Shown here one piece after another: positions 35,801-44,012 of a DNA stretch of 64,000 nt. The position numbers and the translations under genes are program-made. This stretch comes from an uncultured Duncaniella sp. (GTDB lineage: Bacteria > Bacteroidota > Bacteroidia > Bacteroidales > Muribaculaceae), in the NCBI GenBank assembly GCA_910576785.1, contig CAJTJG010000010.1, forward strand, positions 1 to 64,000, read 5' to 3'. The notes under the pieces were generated by a model. That model made no database searches. It worked only from the letters and a program-made list of their open reading frames with translations, and was not told the origin of the DNA. Within the stretch, counting starts at the first letter, position 1. Each line of letters begins with the position of its first letter.

Positions 35801-36191
35801 AGTTGCGGTGTTCGGTGAAGCCGGTCTGTCCGGTAAGTATCACACGTGTGTCGCCTTCGGCATAGAAGTACACTGCGTCATCGGTGCGTATCACCGGTAT
35901 CACCGGGAGATCGTCGGGCGCGGAGTCAAGTGTGTGTGCGCGTTCCACGCTGCCGTAGCCGGCTACAACGATTGATTCGGGATTGTTGAAGCCCCATTCG
36001 GCGAGCCGTTCGTGGCTTAGTCGGTATAAGCCTGTGTCGGGAATTCTGACCTTGGTCCATTTGCCCTCCGCGAGGATGGAGCGGGTTTTGTAGACGGGTG
36101 CGGCTCCAAGGGAGGGGAGCGATATGACCGAGAATAATATTAAGGATATGATTATGGCAGGGTGGTAGTAGTGGTGGCGTGCACTGTTCAT
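32844..36191 (-). CDS. porU: T9SS C-terminal signal peptidase PorU
   Basis: A 1115-residue exported gingipain-type (C25) Cys protease, the sortase-like enzyme of T9SS that removes the C-terminal sorting domain from cargo at the cell surface and attaches it to the lipopolysaccharide. A signal peptide covers residues about 1-30. The catalytic pair is seen in INYNGHGSHEQIDYYD (His) and VMMLSSCTTTAFD (Cys) in the middle of the protein. The C-terminal part has Ig-like domains and ends with a FlgD-like segment (YEWDLRDNRGELLPDGTYRA). I chose the Met at 36191, which starts the signal peptide, over one 16 codons earlier. Confidence 0.92.
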   Translation of the reverse strand: MNSARHHYYHPAIIISLILFSVISLPSLGAAPVYKTRSILAEGKWTKVRIPDTGLYRLSHERLAEWGFNNPESIVVAGYGSVERAHTLDSAPDDLPVIPVIRTDDAVYFYAEGDTRVILTGQTGFTEHRNYYSSGSYYFIGESSSDPSPDMASRSTTPSTTLQAVETHESLTIKRIEETVADHAGVFFFSRNFADSHLTVDFNISGIESDATLSFYFIGKHSESTALSPEVNVTGDASVVSTSYTPLRNASLSNWLYRRSDMQKAILSPKGRDAGNVTVTFSDNSGRFSNLALDYASLRFKKSNVYTGVPMIMDFYGISATQPVHVSGLDDNALIVDITEPRDPMILGRTDGTFAGLTASRHSRVLAFTPSGAVPEPEAAGFIAPKATDLHAMESVDMLIITTAEAYEPALRLANAHEKVQGFKVAVVKQSDIFDQFSSGALHPSAIRSFARMLYSRTDRPLRYLLLIGDSYFDTRHVTLKDNDTELLTTYHTEDYNEAHMNSKDYCSDSYFGMFIDKTQPSLAKSYKTPVSIGIGRIPYTGEKLEKIIDKTISYLEYPHLAGEYTNAIVWGGLGDTNQHIEAAESVANIITNRAEGSVISKPHHALFQKTGSNDTSDEQQKRLSELFASRPYYINYNGHGSHEQIDYYDIRINNTGNFFFGSMPVMMLSSCTTTAFDTSRQSFSLNFLSMPSGPIAVIGACRSVYMTYNGNLANEFSSRLYTASAGDCLGDVFKRALTTVNGRTEQQCINNLCYNLVGDPAIPVPTHTGRVEIQTVDGSPLSGPLSLTPLHPTVVSGYVTDKGGNFNADFDGTLTMSFLSAPVTQKTLAVYDPKNIKNIVLDETVLFTTAVEVKAGRWEATITPPSTSFAGRGRLSLCAIDANRSNATGEIVTDFNPGSGSTSAADTSAPVVTISINGAEATPVIPRGFNTLEITVTDEGSGAGLIQGAIGGHPVILRDGEAVDGLPAAFRPISPETITLLTTVFEAGSPGHHILTVKVSDMAGNQAVKQYEYTVSDNTANGTMTVDNDICSEYVTFGLEHTMDERPTGRLIIRDLTGNTVATANGISFPYEWDLRDNRGELLPDGTYRASALLDTPSGLHTHTDEVKFTIVKQ

Positions 36192-36308
36192 TTCAGAGAG
36201 GTGGATGTGAGAGTCATATCCGGTCACCGCCGCTGTCATTCCGGTAGCCGGTCGGGCATCGGCTTGGTCTTACCGGTTAAGATGATTGTGAAGAAAAAGT
36301 GTCCTGAG

Positions 36309-36392
36309 TGCTCGAAGCGGGACTCGAACCCGCACGGTCGCAATGACCAAAGGATTTTAAGTCCTTCGTGTCTACCATTCCACCATTCGAGC
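36309..36392 (-). tRNA. tRNA-Leu (UAA)
   Basis: An 84-nt tRNA on the minus strand. The acceptor stem GCTCGAA pairs with TTCGAGC, the anticodon loop CTTAAAA gives anticodon UAA, there is a class-II variable arm, and the T loop has GGTTCGAGTCC. CCA is not encoded. Confidence 0.97.
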
Positions 36393-36574
36393 AGGCAATG
36401 TCGTTTTATGAGGGACTTATGCAGTGCAAAGGTAGGAGATATTTTCGGGATTTCCAAATCTCCTTTCCACGATGGTGCGAAAAAACAGGATATGCGGCGA
36501 ACAAGCCGCGGTGTGATCTTGTTCCTATATATAATAGTAAGGATTGTATCACCCGATCAATGATTTTTTGCATT

Positions 36575-36790
36575 ATGACTCCACTCGATATACGCGAACT
36601 CTGCATGTGGGGCTGCCTGATAGCACTTGTGGCCCTCGTGTCATTTACAGGAATGTGTATCAACAGATATTTCATACATAGGGCGCACCGCCGTGCGCTC
36701 GATGAGCTTCACCGCCGTGCCACGCTCGAACGTATGGGGCGCGGTGAGGAGGAGAATCTGTCGCCGTCGCCCGTGAGTCTGCGCAAGTGA
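36575..36790 (+). CDS. Small membrane protein, unknown function
   Basis: A 71-residue protein with one membrane helix (about residues 10-31, MWGCLIALVALVSFTGMCI) and a basic, Arg-rich cytoplasmic stretch (HRAHRRALDELHRRATLERM) followed by a short acidic tail. I do not recognise it. An ATG 15 bp upstream could also be the start. It lies alone between tRNA-Leu and recO and converges on recO with a 20-bp gap. Composition resembles the GC-rich genome, which supports it being native. Confidence 0.55.
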   Translation: MTPLDIRELCMWGCLIALVALVSFTGMCINRYFIHRAHRRALDELHRRATLERMGRGEEENLSPSPVSLRK

Positions 36791-36810
36791 TGCCGGTAGG
36801 CGCGGAGATG

Positions 36811-37530
36811 TCACAGCATGGCGTGGAGTATGCCGGGTGTATGCATAGGTGACATAGGGCCTACATGTATGGTGTAGTATCTGAGTATGGTCTCGATTAT
36901 CGTGGCTCTGTCATGTCGCGAAAATCTGAATGCACCCATATTGCCATAAGTCATGCGCGATATGAGGTAAGCTGTGTCGGAGTCGGCCGGGCCAAGGCTT
37001 TCGCCATGTGTGGCTGCCGAGCGGCGCCATATGCCCTCGCGCATGTCGAGCATGGAACCGGGGGTATAGGTGGTTGTGTCGGGCTCCACACCGAGTTTCT
37101 CGGCCAGACGGCACAGGAAGCATATCGGGAAGTTGGCCGTGCGCCGTGGATCGGCCTTCTCCAGCACTCCTATCGACTCAGTGAGGAAATCAAAAAGAGC
37201 GGGCTCGCTACCGCCTCCCCGCAGGGCGAGTGACAGCGTCTCGGCCACGAACATCGCCACCATCTGCTTGATGGGGTCGGAGTGAACGCCTGCGAGCGGC
37301 ATGACGGCGCGGAGCTGCTTCATGGGGAGGATGTCGCGAAGGGACCGAGTCTCCGACTCACATTCCACAACTCCCAGCGGCATTGTCAAGGCTCTCATGC
37401 GGTTGGCCTCTCTCCCCCTGCCTGCGGGAAGAGCGAGCGATATCCGGCCCAACTGCCGGCTATATGCCCATAGTATGGACTGAGAGTCGCTATGGCGTGT
37501 CACCTTAAGGGCGATGAAGGTAAGTTTCAT
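36811..37530 (-). CDS. recO: DNA repair protein RecO
   Basis: RecO (239 residues) helps load RecA on SSB-coated DNA in gap repair. The N-terminal OB fold (MKLTFIALKVTRHSDSQSIL) and the C-terminal helical part with a lone Cys region (FPICFLCRLAEKLGVEPD) are as expected for the Bacteroidetes type. The start at 37530 gives the normal length; an earlier Met would add 12 residues. Confidence 0.9.
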   Translation of the reverse strand: MKLTFIALKVTRHSDSQSILWAYSRQLGRISLALPAGRGREANRMRALTMPLGVVECESETRSLRDILPMKQLRAVMPLAGVHSDPIKQMVAMFVAETLSLALRGGGSEPALFDFLTESIGVLEKADPRRTANFPICFLCRLAEKLGVEPDTTTYTPGSMLDMREGIWRRSAATHGESLGPADSDTAYLISRMTYGNMGAFRFSRHDRATIIETILRYYTIHVGPMSPMHTPGILHAML

Positions 37531-37655
37531 GACACAAAAATAAGGAAAATACCGCTGATATGACAAACTGAAGCGGGAAGAGAAAAATTTTGCTTAAAAA
37601 GCAGAGCGCGTAAAAGGCGAAAAATCAAAGTATTGAGAAAAAATAATGCAAAAAA

Positions 37656-37687
37656 TTTGTCCAATCGAAAAAAGGTTTGTAACTTTG
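37656..37687 (+). promoter_or_regulatory. Promoter of the tRNA-Glu/rpsT unit
   Basis: TTTG at 37656-37659 and TAACTTTG at 37680-37687 match both boxes of the Bacteroidetes promoter with a 20-nt spacer. Transcription would start near 37693, about 27 nt before the first tRNA-Glu. Confidence 0.65.
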
Positions 37688-37719
37688 CAATCGCTTTTGA
37701 GCGTATTGGCCTCAGGCAT

Positions 37720-37791
37720 GGCCCATTCGTCTATCGGTTAGGACGCAAGATTTTCATTCTTGAAAGAGGAGTTCGATTCTCCTATGGGCTA
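37720..37791 (+). tRNA. tRNA-Glu (UUC), first copy
   Basis: A 72-nt tRNA. The acceptor stem GGCCCAT pairs with ATGGGCT (one G-U), the anticodon loop TTTTCAT gives UUC, and the T loop has GTTCGATTC. CCA is not encoded. The sequence is identical to the second copy at 38190-38261. Confidence 0.98.
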
Positions 37792-37844
37792 CCCAACAGT
37801 TACTTAATCAAGAACAAAAAGAAACAAAAGATCTATTTACAAAT

Positions 37845-38102
37845 ATGGCAAACCATAAATCATCGCTTAAGAGAATCCGCCAGACCGAGTCTCGTCGTCT
37901 CCGTAACCGTTACTATGCAAAGACTGCCCGCAACGCCGTACGCAATCTTCGCAAAATGACCGACAAGGCTCAGGCTGAGGCAGCGTTCCGCAAGATCGGT
38001 GCAATGCTCGACCGTCTCGCATCCAAGAATGCAATCTCTAAGAACAAAGCCGCCAACCTCAAGAGCAAGCTTGCCCACCACATCGCCAAGCTCGCTGCCT
38101 GA
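37845..38102 (+). CDS. rpsT: Ribosomal protein S20
   Basis: Ribosomal protein S20 (85 residues), a small basic three-helix protein of the 30S subunit binding 16S rRNA. The opening MANHKSSLKRIRQTESRRLR and the region SKNAISKNKAANLKSKLA are diagnostic. It lies 53 bp after the first tRNA-Glu and 87 bp before the second, most likely in one transcript with both tRNAs. Confidence 0.98.
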   Translation: MANHKSSLKRIRQTESRRLRNRYYAKTARNAVRNLRKMTDKAQAEAAFRKIGAMLDRLASKNAISKNKAANLKSKLAHHIAKLAA

Positions 38103-38189
38103 TAGCGTCTGTACACACTATCACCACCACCGGGAGGTTGTGAGTGAGATTCACCCGCATCATCCCGCTGGCTTTCTTGGTTAAGAAAG

Positions 38190-38261
38190 GGCCCATTCGT
38201 CTATCGGTTAGGACGCAAGATTTTCATTCTTGAAAGAGGAGTTCGATTCTCCTATGGGCTA
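38190..38261 (+). tRNA. tRNA-Glu (UUC), second copy
   Basis: Identical to the first copy across the whole gene; identity runs from 38190 to 38264. It is followed by a terminator hairpin. Confidence 0.98.
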
Positions 38262-38289
38262 CCCCTTTTGTCACACCTTTGCATAATAT

Positions 38290-38337
38290 CATCGCCCCGA
38301 CAGTCATTTCCGACAGCCGGGGCGATGAGTTTTTTTG
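38290..38337 (+). terminator. Intrinsic terminator after tRNA-Glu
   Basis: CATCGCCCCG (38290-38299) pairs with CGGGGCGATG (38318-38327), with an 18-nt loop, followed by a run of T (38330-38336). It ends the tRNA-Glu/rpsT/tRNA-Glu transcript. Confidence 0.85.
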
Positions 38338-38338
38338 T

Positions 38339-40390
38339 TCACTCTATCAATAGCCGGCTTAGCAGTTCGTGCCGGTGGCTTCTGGACAGAGGCACTGATG
38401 TGGAGCCGGTAAGATGTATGATGTTCGGACCGATGCGGCATTTGTTCCCGCATAAGGTTTTCCGCACACCGGCATACACCGAGCCTGTGGCCCCGACGGT
38501 GGCCTGACCGTAGGCCATCGGGGCTCTCCATGTCGCGGACAGTTCGGCTGACCAGCCTCGGCCGAAGGAGAAGTAGTTACGGCAATCGACTGACGGGGAG
38601 AATCGGCCGTTGTCCGGCATATCGAGACGTTTTCCGAAATGATATCCGGAGTATGCTATTGCGGCGTTCACCGAGGCATGCCACCATCCGGTCAGACGCA
38701 GGTTCGTGACCGACAGTGTGAGAGATGCCCACAGGCTACGCGGCAGATTCTCGGGTGATATGTAGAGGATGCCGCCGGGGATCTCGCGGTAGCATTTCAC
38801 GATGGGGTTTTCGGTGAATGTGGTTCCGAGCGAAACTCTGAGCCAGGATCCGTGCGAATAGGCTGCGTGGATGTTGTGGGATACCGAGGGGCGGAGATTG
38901 ATGTTGCCGCAGGTGTGGGTGATGTCGTCGAATATGTAGATGAACGGGTTGAGGTCGGCATAGGCAGGACGGGAGATGCGGCGTGAGTAGGACGCTGTCA
39001 TGCCGTCCATGTGGCTGAATGTTGCCGTGACGGAAGCTCCGGGGAAGAGATCGATGGCATGGTGATGGTAGTCCGACTCCGCGTCAGCTTCATTGCCGGA
39101 GAAATTTCCCCACAGGTTGTATTGTTCAGCGCGGAGTCCGAATGAGGCTTTCACAGTGCAGAATGATATCTCGCTCTGGACGTAGAGTGCATTGACATTC
39201 TCGCGGTAGCCGAATGTGGAGCTGAGTCGGTCGGCGGCAGGGAGATCGTCGGGCAAGGTGCCGGAGTACTCGCCTCCGTTGGCTATGAGGAGATAAGAGG
39301 ACTTGGCTCCCGCTGAAAGGTGGCAGATCTCTGATATCTTACGTTGGAAATCGAATGTCGCGGCATAACCTCTTATACGTCCGCCCATGTCGCCGTCCAC
39401 ATCGGCGGTATTGTCGTTTGCCATGTATTGTGTCTCTCTGTTCCGGTAGCTGAAAAAATCAAATCCGAAATTCATCCGTCCATGATTTTCTTCGTTGTCA
39501 TGATGCAGGTAGGCCGTGCCGTAGATGTTGCTGTGGCGGTTGCGCGTGAGGTTGGTGGAATGAATGTGGTCATCAGTCGTGGGGATGATGGTGTGTGTCA
39601 AGGCTGTCTCGCGTCTGGAGAACCAGTATGATGAGATGGCTATTCCCGATTTCCATCCGGTGGAGATATCATGGTCAATTGAGGCGGAGAGATTGTGAAT
39701 GCGGTCACGGCGATAGCGGGTGCATGTCTGTAGCATGCGGTCTGCACAGCCGGGATACGGACGGTCGGTGGTCAGCGAGAATGGATTGCGTGCGGCAATG
39801 AAGGAGTAGTTGGCGGAGAGTTGGGTCCTGTCGGAGGAATAGCTGCCGAAGATCCCGGTCATGGCGCGTTTGGCTTTCCATCCGTTGCCGGTGGCTGACA
39901 CTCCTGCCGTGAACCCCTCGTTGCGTCGGCGCCGCATCCTCACATTGATAGTCATGGCCGAAGATGAGGCATCGTTTCCGGCAGATGGTGATGACAGCAG
40001 TTCGATACGGTGGACTGCCGAGGATGGCTGTGAACGGAGATATGTGATAAGTGCATCGCCGGTGAGGATGCTTTTTCTACCATCGATAGTCAGGGTGATA
40101 CCTTTCTGTCCGTTCACCATGATGGTGCCGTTGTTGTCTACCGTTACTCCTGGCAGAGATAGCAGGGCGTCGTAGATGGATCCTGTGCTTCCGGATAGTG
40201 TGGATTGGGGGTCGTATGAGATTCTATCGGGCGTAACCACGGCATCAGGACGACGGGCCTTGACCTCTATCTCGTGGAGAATCACTTCTCCTACCGAGTC
40301 GACGGGCGTGCTTTCCACAGGACAGGCCGAGATGACTGACGCGGTCAGGACCATCGGGATGGCCATGATGCGGAGTATGCTTTCAGACAT
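38339..40390 (-). CDS. TonB-dependent receptor-like outer membrane barrel
   Basis: A 683-residue outer-membrane barrel with an N-terminal plug. A signal peptide is likely at about residues 1-23. The plug (about 40-150) has the motifs SIYDALLSLPGVTVDNNGTI and QKGITLTIDGRKSILTGDAL, as in the outer-membrane-beta-barrel/TonB receptor subfamily that often lacks an associated SusD. The rest is a series of amphipathic strands. The usual carboxypeptidase-regulatory-like N-terminal domain is missing. The ligand is unknown and there is no SusD-type neighbour. A -7 box TACCTTTG lies on the minus strand at 40410-40417. Confidence 0.85.
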   Translation of the reverse strand: MSESILRIMAIPMVLTASVISACPVESTPVDSVGEVILHEIEVKARRPDAVVTPDRISYDPQSTLSGSTGSIYDALLSLPGVTVDNNGTIMVNGQKGITLTIDGRKSILTGDALITYLRSQPSSAVHRIELLSSPSAGNDASSSAMTINVRMRRRRNEGFTAGVSATGNGWKAKRAMTGIFGSYSSDRTQLSANYSFIAARNPFSLTTDRPYPGCADRMLQTCTRYRRDRIHNLSASIDHDISTGWKSGIAISSYWFSRRETALTHTIIPTTDDHIHSTNLTRNRHSNIYGTAYLHHDNEENHGRMNFGFDFFSYRNRETQYMANDNTADVDGDMGGRIRGYAATFDFQRKISEICHLSAGAKSSYLLIANGGEYSGTLPDDLPAADRLSSTFGYRENVNALYVQSEISFCTVKASFGLRAEQYNLWGNFSGNEADAESDYHHHAIDLFPGASVTATFSHMDGMTASYSRRISRPAYADLNPFIYIFDDITHTCGNINLRPSVSHNIHAAYSHGSWLRVSLGTTFTENPIVKCYREIPGGILYISPENLPRSLWASLTLSVTNLRLTGWWHASVNAAIAYSGYHFGKRLDMPDNGRFSPSVDCRNYFSFGRGWSAELSATWRAPMAYGQATVGATGSVYAGVRKTLCGNKCRIGPNIIHLTGSTSVPLSRSHRHELLSRLLIE

Positions 40391-40492
40391 GACTGGTTTG
40401 TTTTTTCAACAAAGGTAAACACAGTCATGCTATGTCGGGAAATAATAGTGACCAAAGCCCCGTAAGCTGTGACAATGGCTTTGGAATGGTGG

Positions 40493-41173
40493 CTATCTGT
40501 AGTAGGTGATGTCGCGGCGGTCGAGGGTGTAGGATACGTGAGGGCGGGATCCGGCGGACTGTGTGGTCCATACGCTGAGACGTTCTGTCCAGTTGCCGTG
40601 GGGGTCCTCGGCGCGGTATATGTTGAATACTGCTGTATGGTCACCGTCCACGTGGGGGTCGGTGTATTGCCCTACGATGCGGCGGCGGTCATCGTAGACT
40701 GTGACGGCGAAGTCGCCCATGCCATCGCTCTGTATCACATTGGGCGACAGATGGGTGTAGGAAAGAGTGTCTTTGAGGTATCCACCATGGAGACGGCGCA
40801 GGTTTGGGCGATGGTCCTCCCAGCGTTTCATCCGTCCAAGTTCGTCGCGCACGATGCGTTCGTCTCTGCGTGGCACGTAATTGCCGAGAGAGTCGAAATA
40901 CACGATGGTCTCGAAGCGGTTGACAGCGGCAGTGTCGATGGCTACGGAGTCGGGTCCGGGAGTGACATTGTAGTATGTCGTCTTTGTGACTCTCTTGACT
41001 CTGTGGCGCAGCTCGAGGAGCGCGAGGTCGGCACTTTCGAACGGCTGTCCGTCGGTATCGGCACTGTATATGGCGTCCATGCCGCCATCATGCCCTCCGC
41101 TCCCCGAGCATGCGGGGAGCAGGAGCGATGTGAGAACTGTGAGCGCGAGGAGACTTGGGTGGATTCGTTTCAT
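40493..41173 (-). CDS. Hypothetical lipoprotein
   Basis: A 226-residue lipoprotein (lipobox LLPACSG near residue 22). The body is beta-rich with Tyr/Asp/Gly repeats such as VYFDSLGNYVPRRDERIVRD and VYDDRRRIVGQY that recall RHS/YD-type units, but it is far too short for an RHS toxin. I do not recognise the family. It starts at the nhaD stop (adjacent, no gap), so it is probably transcribed with nhaD on the minus strand; a functional link is not evident. Confidence 0.65.
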   Translation of the reverse strand: MKRIHPSLLALTVLTSLLLPACSGSGGHDGGMDAIYSADTDGQPFESADLALLELRHRVKRVTKTTYYNVTPGPDSVAIDTAAVNRFETIVYFDSLGNYVPRRDERIVRDELGRMKRWEDHRPNLRRLHGGYLKDTLSYTHLSPNVIQSDGMGDFAVTVYDDRRRIVGQYTDPHVDGDHTAVFNIYRAEDPHGNWTERLSVWTTQSAGSRPHVSYTLDRRDITYYR

Positions 41174-42469
41174 TTACGATATGAATAATGTTTCGAGAGC
41201 ATAGACTCCTATGCCGGCTATGTAGCCGGTGAAGGCTATCCATGTGAATCGGCGCAGATACCAGCCGAAACTGATTTTTTCGAGGCCCATCACTACGACA
41301 CCGGCTGCGGAGCCGATGATGAGCATGGAGCCACCTACACCGGCACAGTAGGCGAGGAGCTGCCAGAAGAGACCGTCGCAGGCAAAGTCGCCGGCCTGGG
41401 CTATGGGGTACATCTCCATGCATCCGGCCACGAGGGGGACATTGTCGACGATGCTCGATACAACACCGATGATGCCGGTGACGAGGTAGTGGTTGCCGTC
41501 GGAGACTTCGTTGAGCCACTGACCGAATGCTGTGAGCACGTGTGTCTCCTGCAGGGTAGCCACTGCCAGAAGTATGCCGAGGAAGAAGAGGATGGTGGCC
41601 ATGTCGATGCGGGAGAGCAGGGTTGTGACCTTGAGATGTGACTGTTCGCAGAAGAGGGCGTTGCGGTTGCAACGGTATTCGCTGACGAGCCACAGCAGGC
41701 CGAGGGCGAGGAGAATGCCCATGAAGGGTGCGAGGCCGGTGAGCATTCGGAATATGGGTACGAATATGAGTCCGCCCACGCCTACGCAAAGAATGAGCAT
41801 GCGGTCGGAGTTGTGCTGTACGCCCGGGGCTTCGGCTGTCTGTTCGGGAGCTTTGAGTTCGCCTTTGAGGTAGAGCTGTACGCAGAGGCCGGATACGATG
41901 ACAGACGCAAGTGACGGGAGGAAAAGCTGAGAGAGCACACCGCCTGTGGAGAGCATGCCGCGTATCCAGAGCATGATGGTGGTGACGTCGCCGATGGGTG
42001 AGAATGCTCCGCCGGCGTTGGCGGCTATGATGATGATACCACCGAATAGCATGCGGTCACGCGGCTCCTCGACGAGTTTGCGGAGCACCATGACCATGAC
42101 TATGGATGTGGTGAGGTTGTCAAGTATGGCTGAGAGGATGAATGTCATGAATGTGATGCGCCAGAGCAGGGTGCGCTTGCTTTTGGTAGCGAGGGCGTTC
42201 TGCACGAAGAAGAATCCTCCGTTGGCATCGACGATCTCAACGATAGTCATGGCGCCCATCAGGAAGAAGAGGATCTCGCATGTCTCGCCGAGATGGTGGA
42301 GCAGTCGGGAGGATGTGTCGACACCGGGGTCGGCTCCTCCGCATGCATAGAGGGTCCAGCAGCCCACGCACATGAGCAGTGCCGGCACGGCTTTGTTGAT
42401 CTTTAACACGCTCTCGAGGGCTATGCACAGGTAGCCCAGGATGAAAAATACTACGATAGCGGTTACCAT
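41174..42469 (-). CDS. nhaD: NhaD-type Na+/H+ antiporter
   Basis: A 431-residue inner-membrane antiporter with about 12 helices of the NhaD/ArsB (ion transporter) superfamily, expected to expel Na+ in exchange for H+. The conserved stretches are GETCEILFFLMGAMTIVEIV, DNLTTSIVMVMVLRKL and IIIIAANAGGAFSPIGDVTT. Together with the Na+-pumping decarboxylase encoded 1.5 kb downstream it suggests active Na+ cycling. The gene directly follows an intergenic gap of about 90 bp and precedes the lipoprotein gene. Confidence 0.9.
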   Translation of the reverse strand: MVTAIVVFFILGYLCIALESVLKINKAVPALLMCVGCWTLYACGGADPGVDTSSRLLHHLGETCEILFFLMGAMTIVEIVDANGGFFFVQNALATKSKRTLLWRITFMTFILSAILDNLTTSIVMVMVLRKLVEEPRDRMLFGGIIIIAANAGGAFSPIGDVTTIMLWIRGMLSTGGVLSQLFLPSLASVIVSGLCVQLYLKGELKAPEQTAEAPGVQHNSDRMLILCVGVGGLIFVPIFRMLTGLAPFMGILLALGLLWLVSEYRCNRNALFCEQSHLKVTTLLSRIDMATILFFLGILLAVATLQETHVLTAFGQWLNEVSDGNHYLVTGIIGVVSSIVDNVPLVAGCMEMYPIAQAGDFACDGLFWQLLAYCAGVGGSMLIIGSAAGVVVMGLEKISFGWYLRRFTWIAFTGYIAGIGVYALETLFIS

Positions 42470-42560
42470 GGGAAAATGGGGTGAATGTGATGGTTTTAGA
42501 TTCTTGGTATTATAAATATAGGTGCAAAGGTCGTAATAATCCCCTAAAATTCAAAAAATA

Positions 42561-43352
42561 TCACTGACAAAGTTTGACGCAGTCCTTTATGACGAGCGAT
42601 GCGAGTGTCATGCCGAATGTGGCGGTGATGTGCATCATCGAGCCGTTGAAGGCCACTTTGTTGAACGTCATGGCGGTGTCGCGAGTGGAGGGTGTGTAGT
42701 CCGGATGGTTGGGTATGAGTTCGTCGGAGTATACGCACAGGAATTTACGTGCGGGCATGTGGGATGACTTCTTGAATCTCCGGCGCAGGGCTGCGGCCAG
42801 AGGACAGCCTGTCACTTTCCAGAATTCAGCCACACGGATACGTGTGGGGTCGAGTTTGAGTGCGGCGCCCATCGATGAGTAGAATTTGACCGGACGTTCA
42901 GACGATGCGGTCTGCCTCATGGCTTCGGTGGCACGGAGTATGAGTAGAGCCTTGTCGGAGAGCGAGTCGATGGCATCGATGATGTAGTCGTATGCCGTGA
43001 GGTCATAACTGTCGGCGGTGTCGGCGGTATAGAGTCCGTGTATCTGAGTGAGGTCTATGCCGGGATTTATGGCCCGCAAGCGTTCGGCCATTACTTGAGT
43101 CTTGGCTATGCCGACTGTTGACGGGAGGGCCGGTAGCTGACGGTTGATGTTGCTTTCGGCCACGGTGTCGGCGTCGACGATAGTGATATGGCATACGCCG
43201 CTCCTGACGAGAGCTTCGGCAGCCCAGCTGCCTACGCCGCCAAGACCGAAGAGGATGACATGCACCTGACTGAGACGTGCTGTGGCGTCCGGCCCTATGA
43301 GGCGGGCAGTGCGCGATAATGATGCGGGGATTATCTCAGCCGTGCTGCTCAC
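42561..43352 (-). CDS. tcdA: tRNA threonylcarbamoyladenosine dehydratase
   Basis: A 263-residue E1-like ThiF-fold enzyme (TcdA/CsdL/YgdL) that turns t6A37 of tRNA into cyclic t6A using ATP. The nucleotide motif is GLGGVGSWAAEALVRSGVCH near residues 35-55, followed by VDADTVAESNINRQLPAL. The overall length and C-terminus (IKDCVKLC) fit the family. Its start lies 17 bp inside the end of the upstream gene, an overlap that suggests co-translation. Confidence 0.92.
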   Translation of the reverse strand: MSSTAEIIPASLSRTARLIGPDATARLSQVHVILFGLGGVGSWAAEALVRSGVCHITIVDADTVAESNINRQLPALPSTVGIAKTQVMAERLRAINPGIDLTQIHGLYTADTADSYDLTAYDYIIDAIDSLSDKALLILRATEAMRQTASSERPVKFYSSMGAALKLDPTRIRVAEFWKVTGCPLAAALRRRFKKSSHMPARKFLCVYSDELIPNHPDYTPSTRDTAMTFNKVAFNGSMMHITATFGMTLASLVIKDCVKLCQ

Positions 43353-43722
43353 AGACGGTAGCTTTTCGGGTAGAGAGCAATGATTTGAATCGTTCCCACA
43401 GTGAAGGTGCCGGTTCGTCCATGTCCATGCGCAGATGGACGTTGACGTCGGAGTTTTCCTTGTTGAGGAATATGATGGCTGCGGGAAGTATGATGGCGAT
43501 GACCTTCTCGAATTCGACTATCTCGTGGATGCGTCTGAGAGGTATCATGGCGAATGGCGATTTCGGGTCTACACTTCCGATGTAGAGGTATTCTTCGTCA
43601 AGAAATATGCCGTGGTTTTCGACGGCATAGTCGAAAAGCAGACTGAGATTGAGTTCATCGCTCGATTTTGGGGGCCGGCTGAACTGGCGGTAGAGTGTGT
43701 CTATGACTTTCTTGTTGACCAT
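43336..43722 (-). CDS. Hypothetical small protein upstream of tcdA
   Basis: A 128-residue soluble protein of unknown function. It has a beta-rich centre with GIFLDEEYLYIGSVDPKSPF and a hydrophobic stretch VIAIILPAAIIFL, a pattern reminiscent of a pleckstrin-homology-like or YcxB-type fold; that likeness is weak. It overlaps tcdA by 17 bp, so the two are translationally coupled. I see no catalytic motif. Confidence 0.7.
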   Translation of the reverse strand: MVNKKVIDTLYRQFSRPPKSSDELNLSLLFDYAVENHGIFLDEEYLYIGSVDPKSPFAMIPLRRIHEIVEFEKVIAIILPAAIIFLNKENSDVNVHLRMDMDEPAPSLWERFKSLLSTRKATVCEQHG

Positions 43723-43955
43723 ATCATCAGGAGTGTAAAAGGTGGTGGTGTTTTTGGCGTACGGGATCTTTAACTTCCAAATTAATAATGATAGGGTGGG
43801 GAGAGATGGTCTAAAGCTGAAGAACCCTCTGGAATGAGGTGATGGGTGAATTGAATGTTTACAGATTTTCTGTTGATGCGTGCTTCATGGAAAAGAAGCT
43901 TACAAAATGTAAACAATTGCTAATTGACAAAAGTTCTATGCGGAAGGATAAAAAT

Positions 43956-43999
43956 CAACCGGGACACCGGACGTGGATCCACGACGGGTGTCCCGGTTG
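43956..43999 (-). terminator. Terminator of the methylmalonyl-CoA decarboxylase operon
   Basis: CAACCGGGACACC (43956-43968) pairs perfectly with GGTGTCCCGGTTG (43987-43999). On the minus strand it is followed by a T-rich stretch (GATTTTTATCC), 13 bp past the oadB stop. The remaining part of the 290-bp gap 43723-44012 shows no gene. Confidence 0.8.
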
Positions 44000-44012
44000 G
44001 TTTATGGCGTCA

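Noticed and set aside
37720..38264. tRNA direct repeats as attachment sites of an integrated element
   Set aside because: The segment between holds only rpsT, a core gene, with no integrase, so it is a native arrangement.
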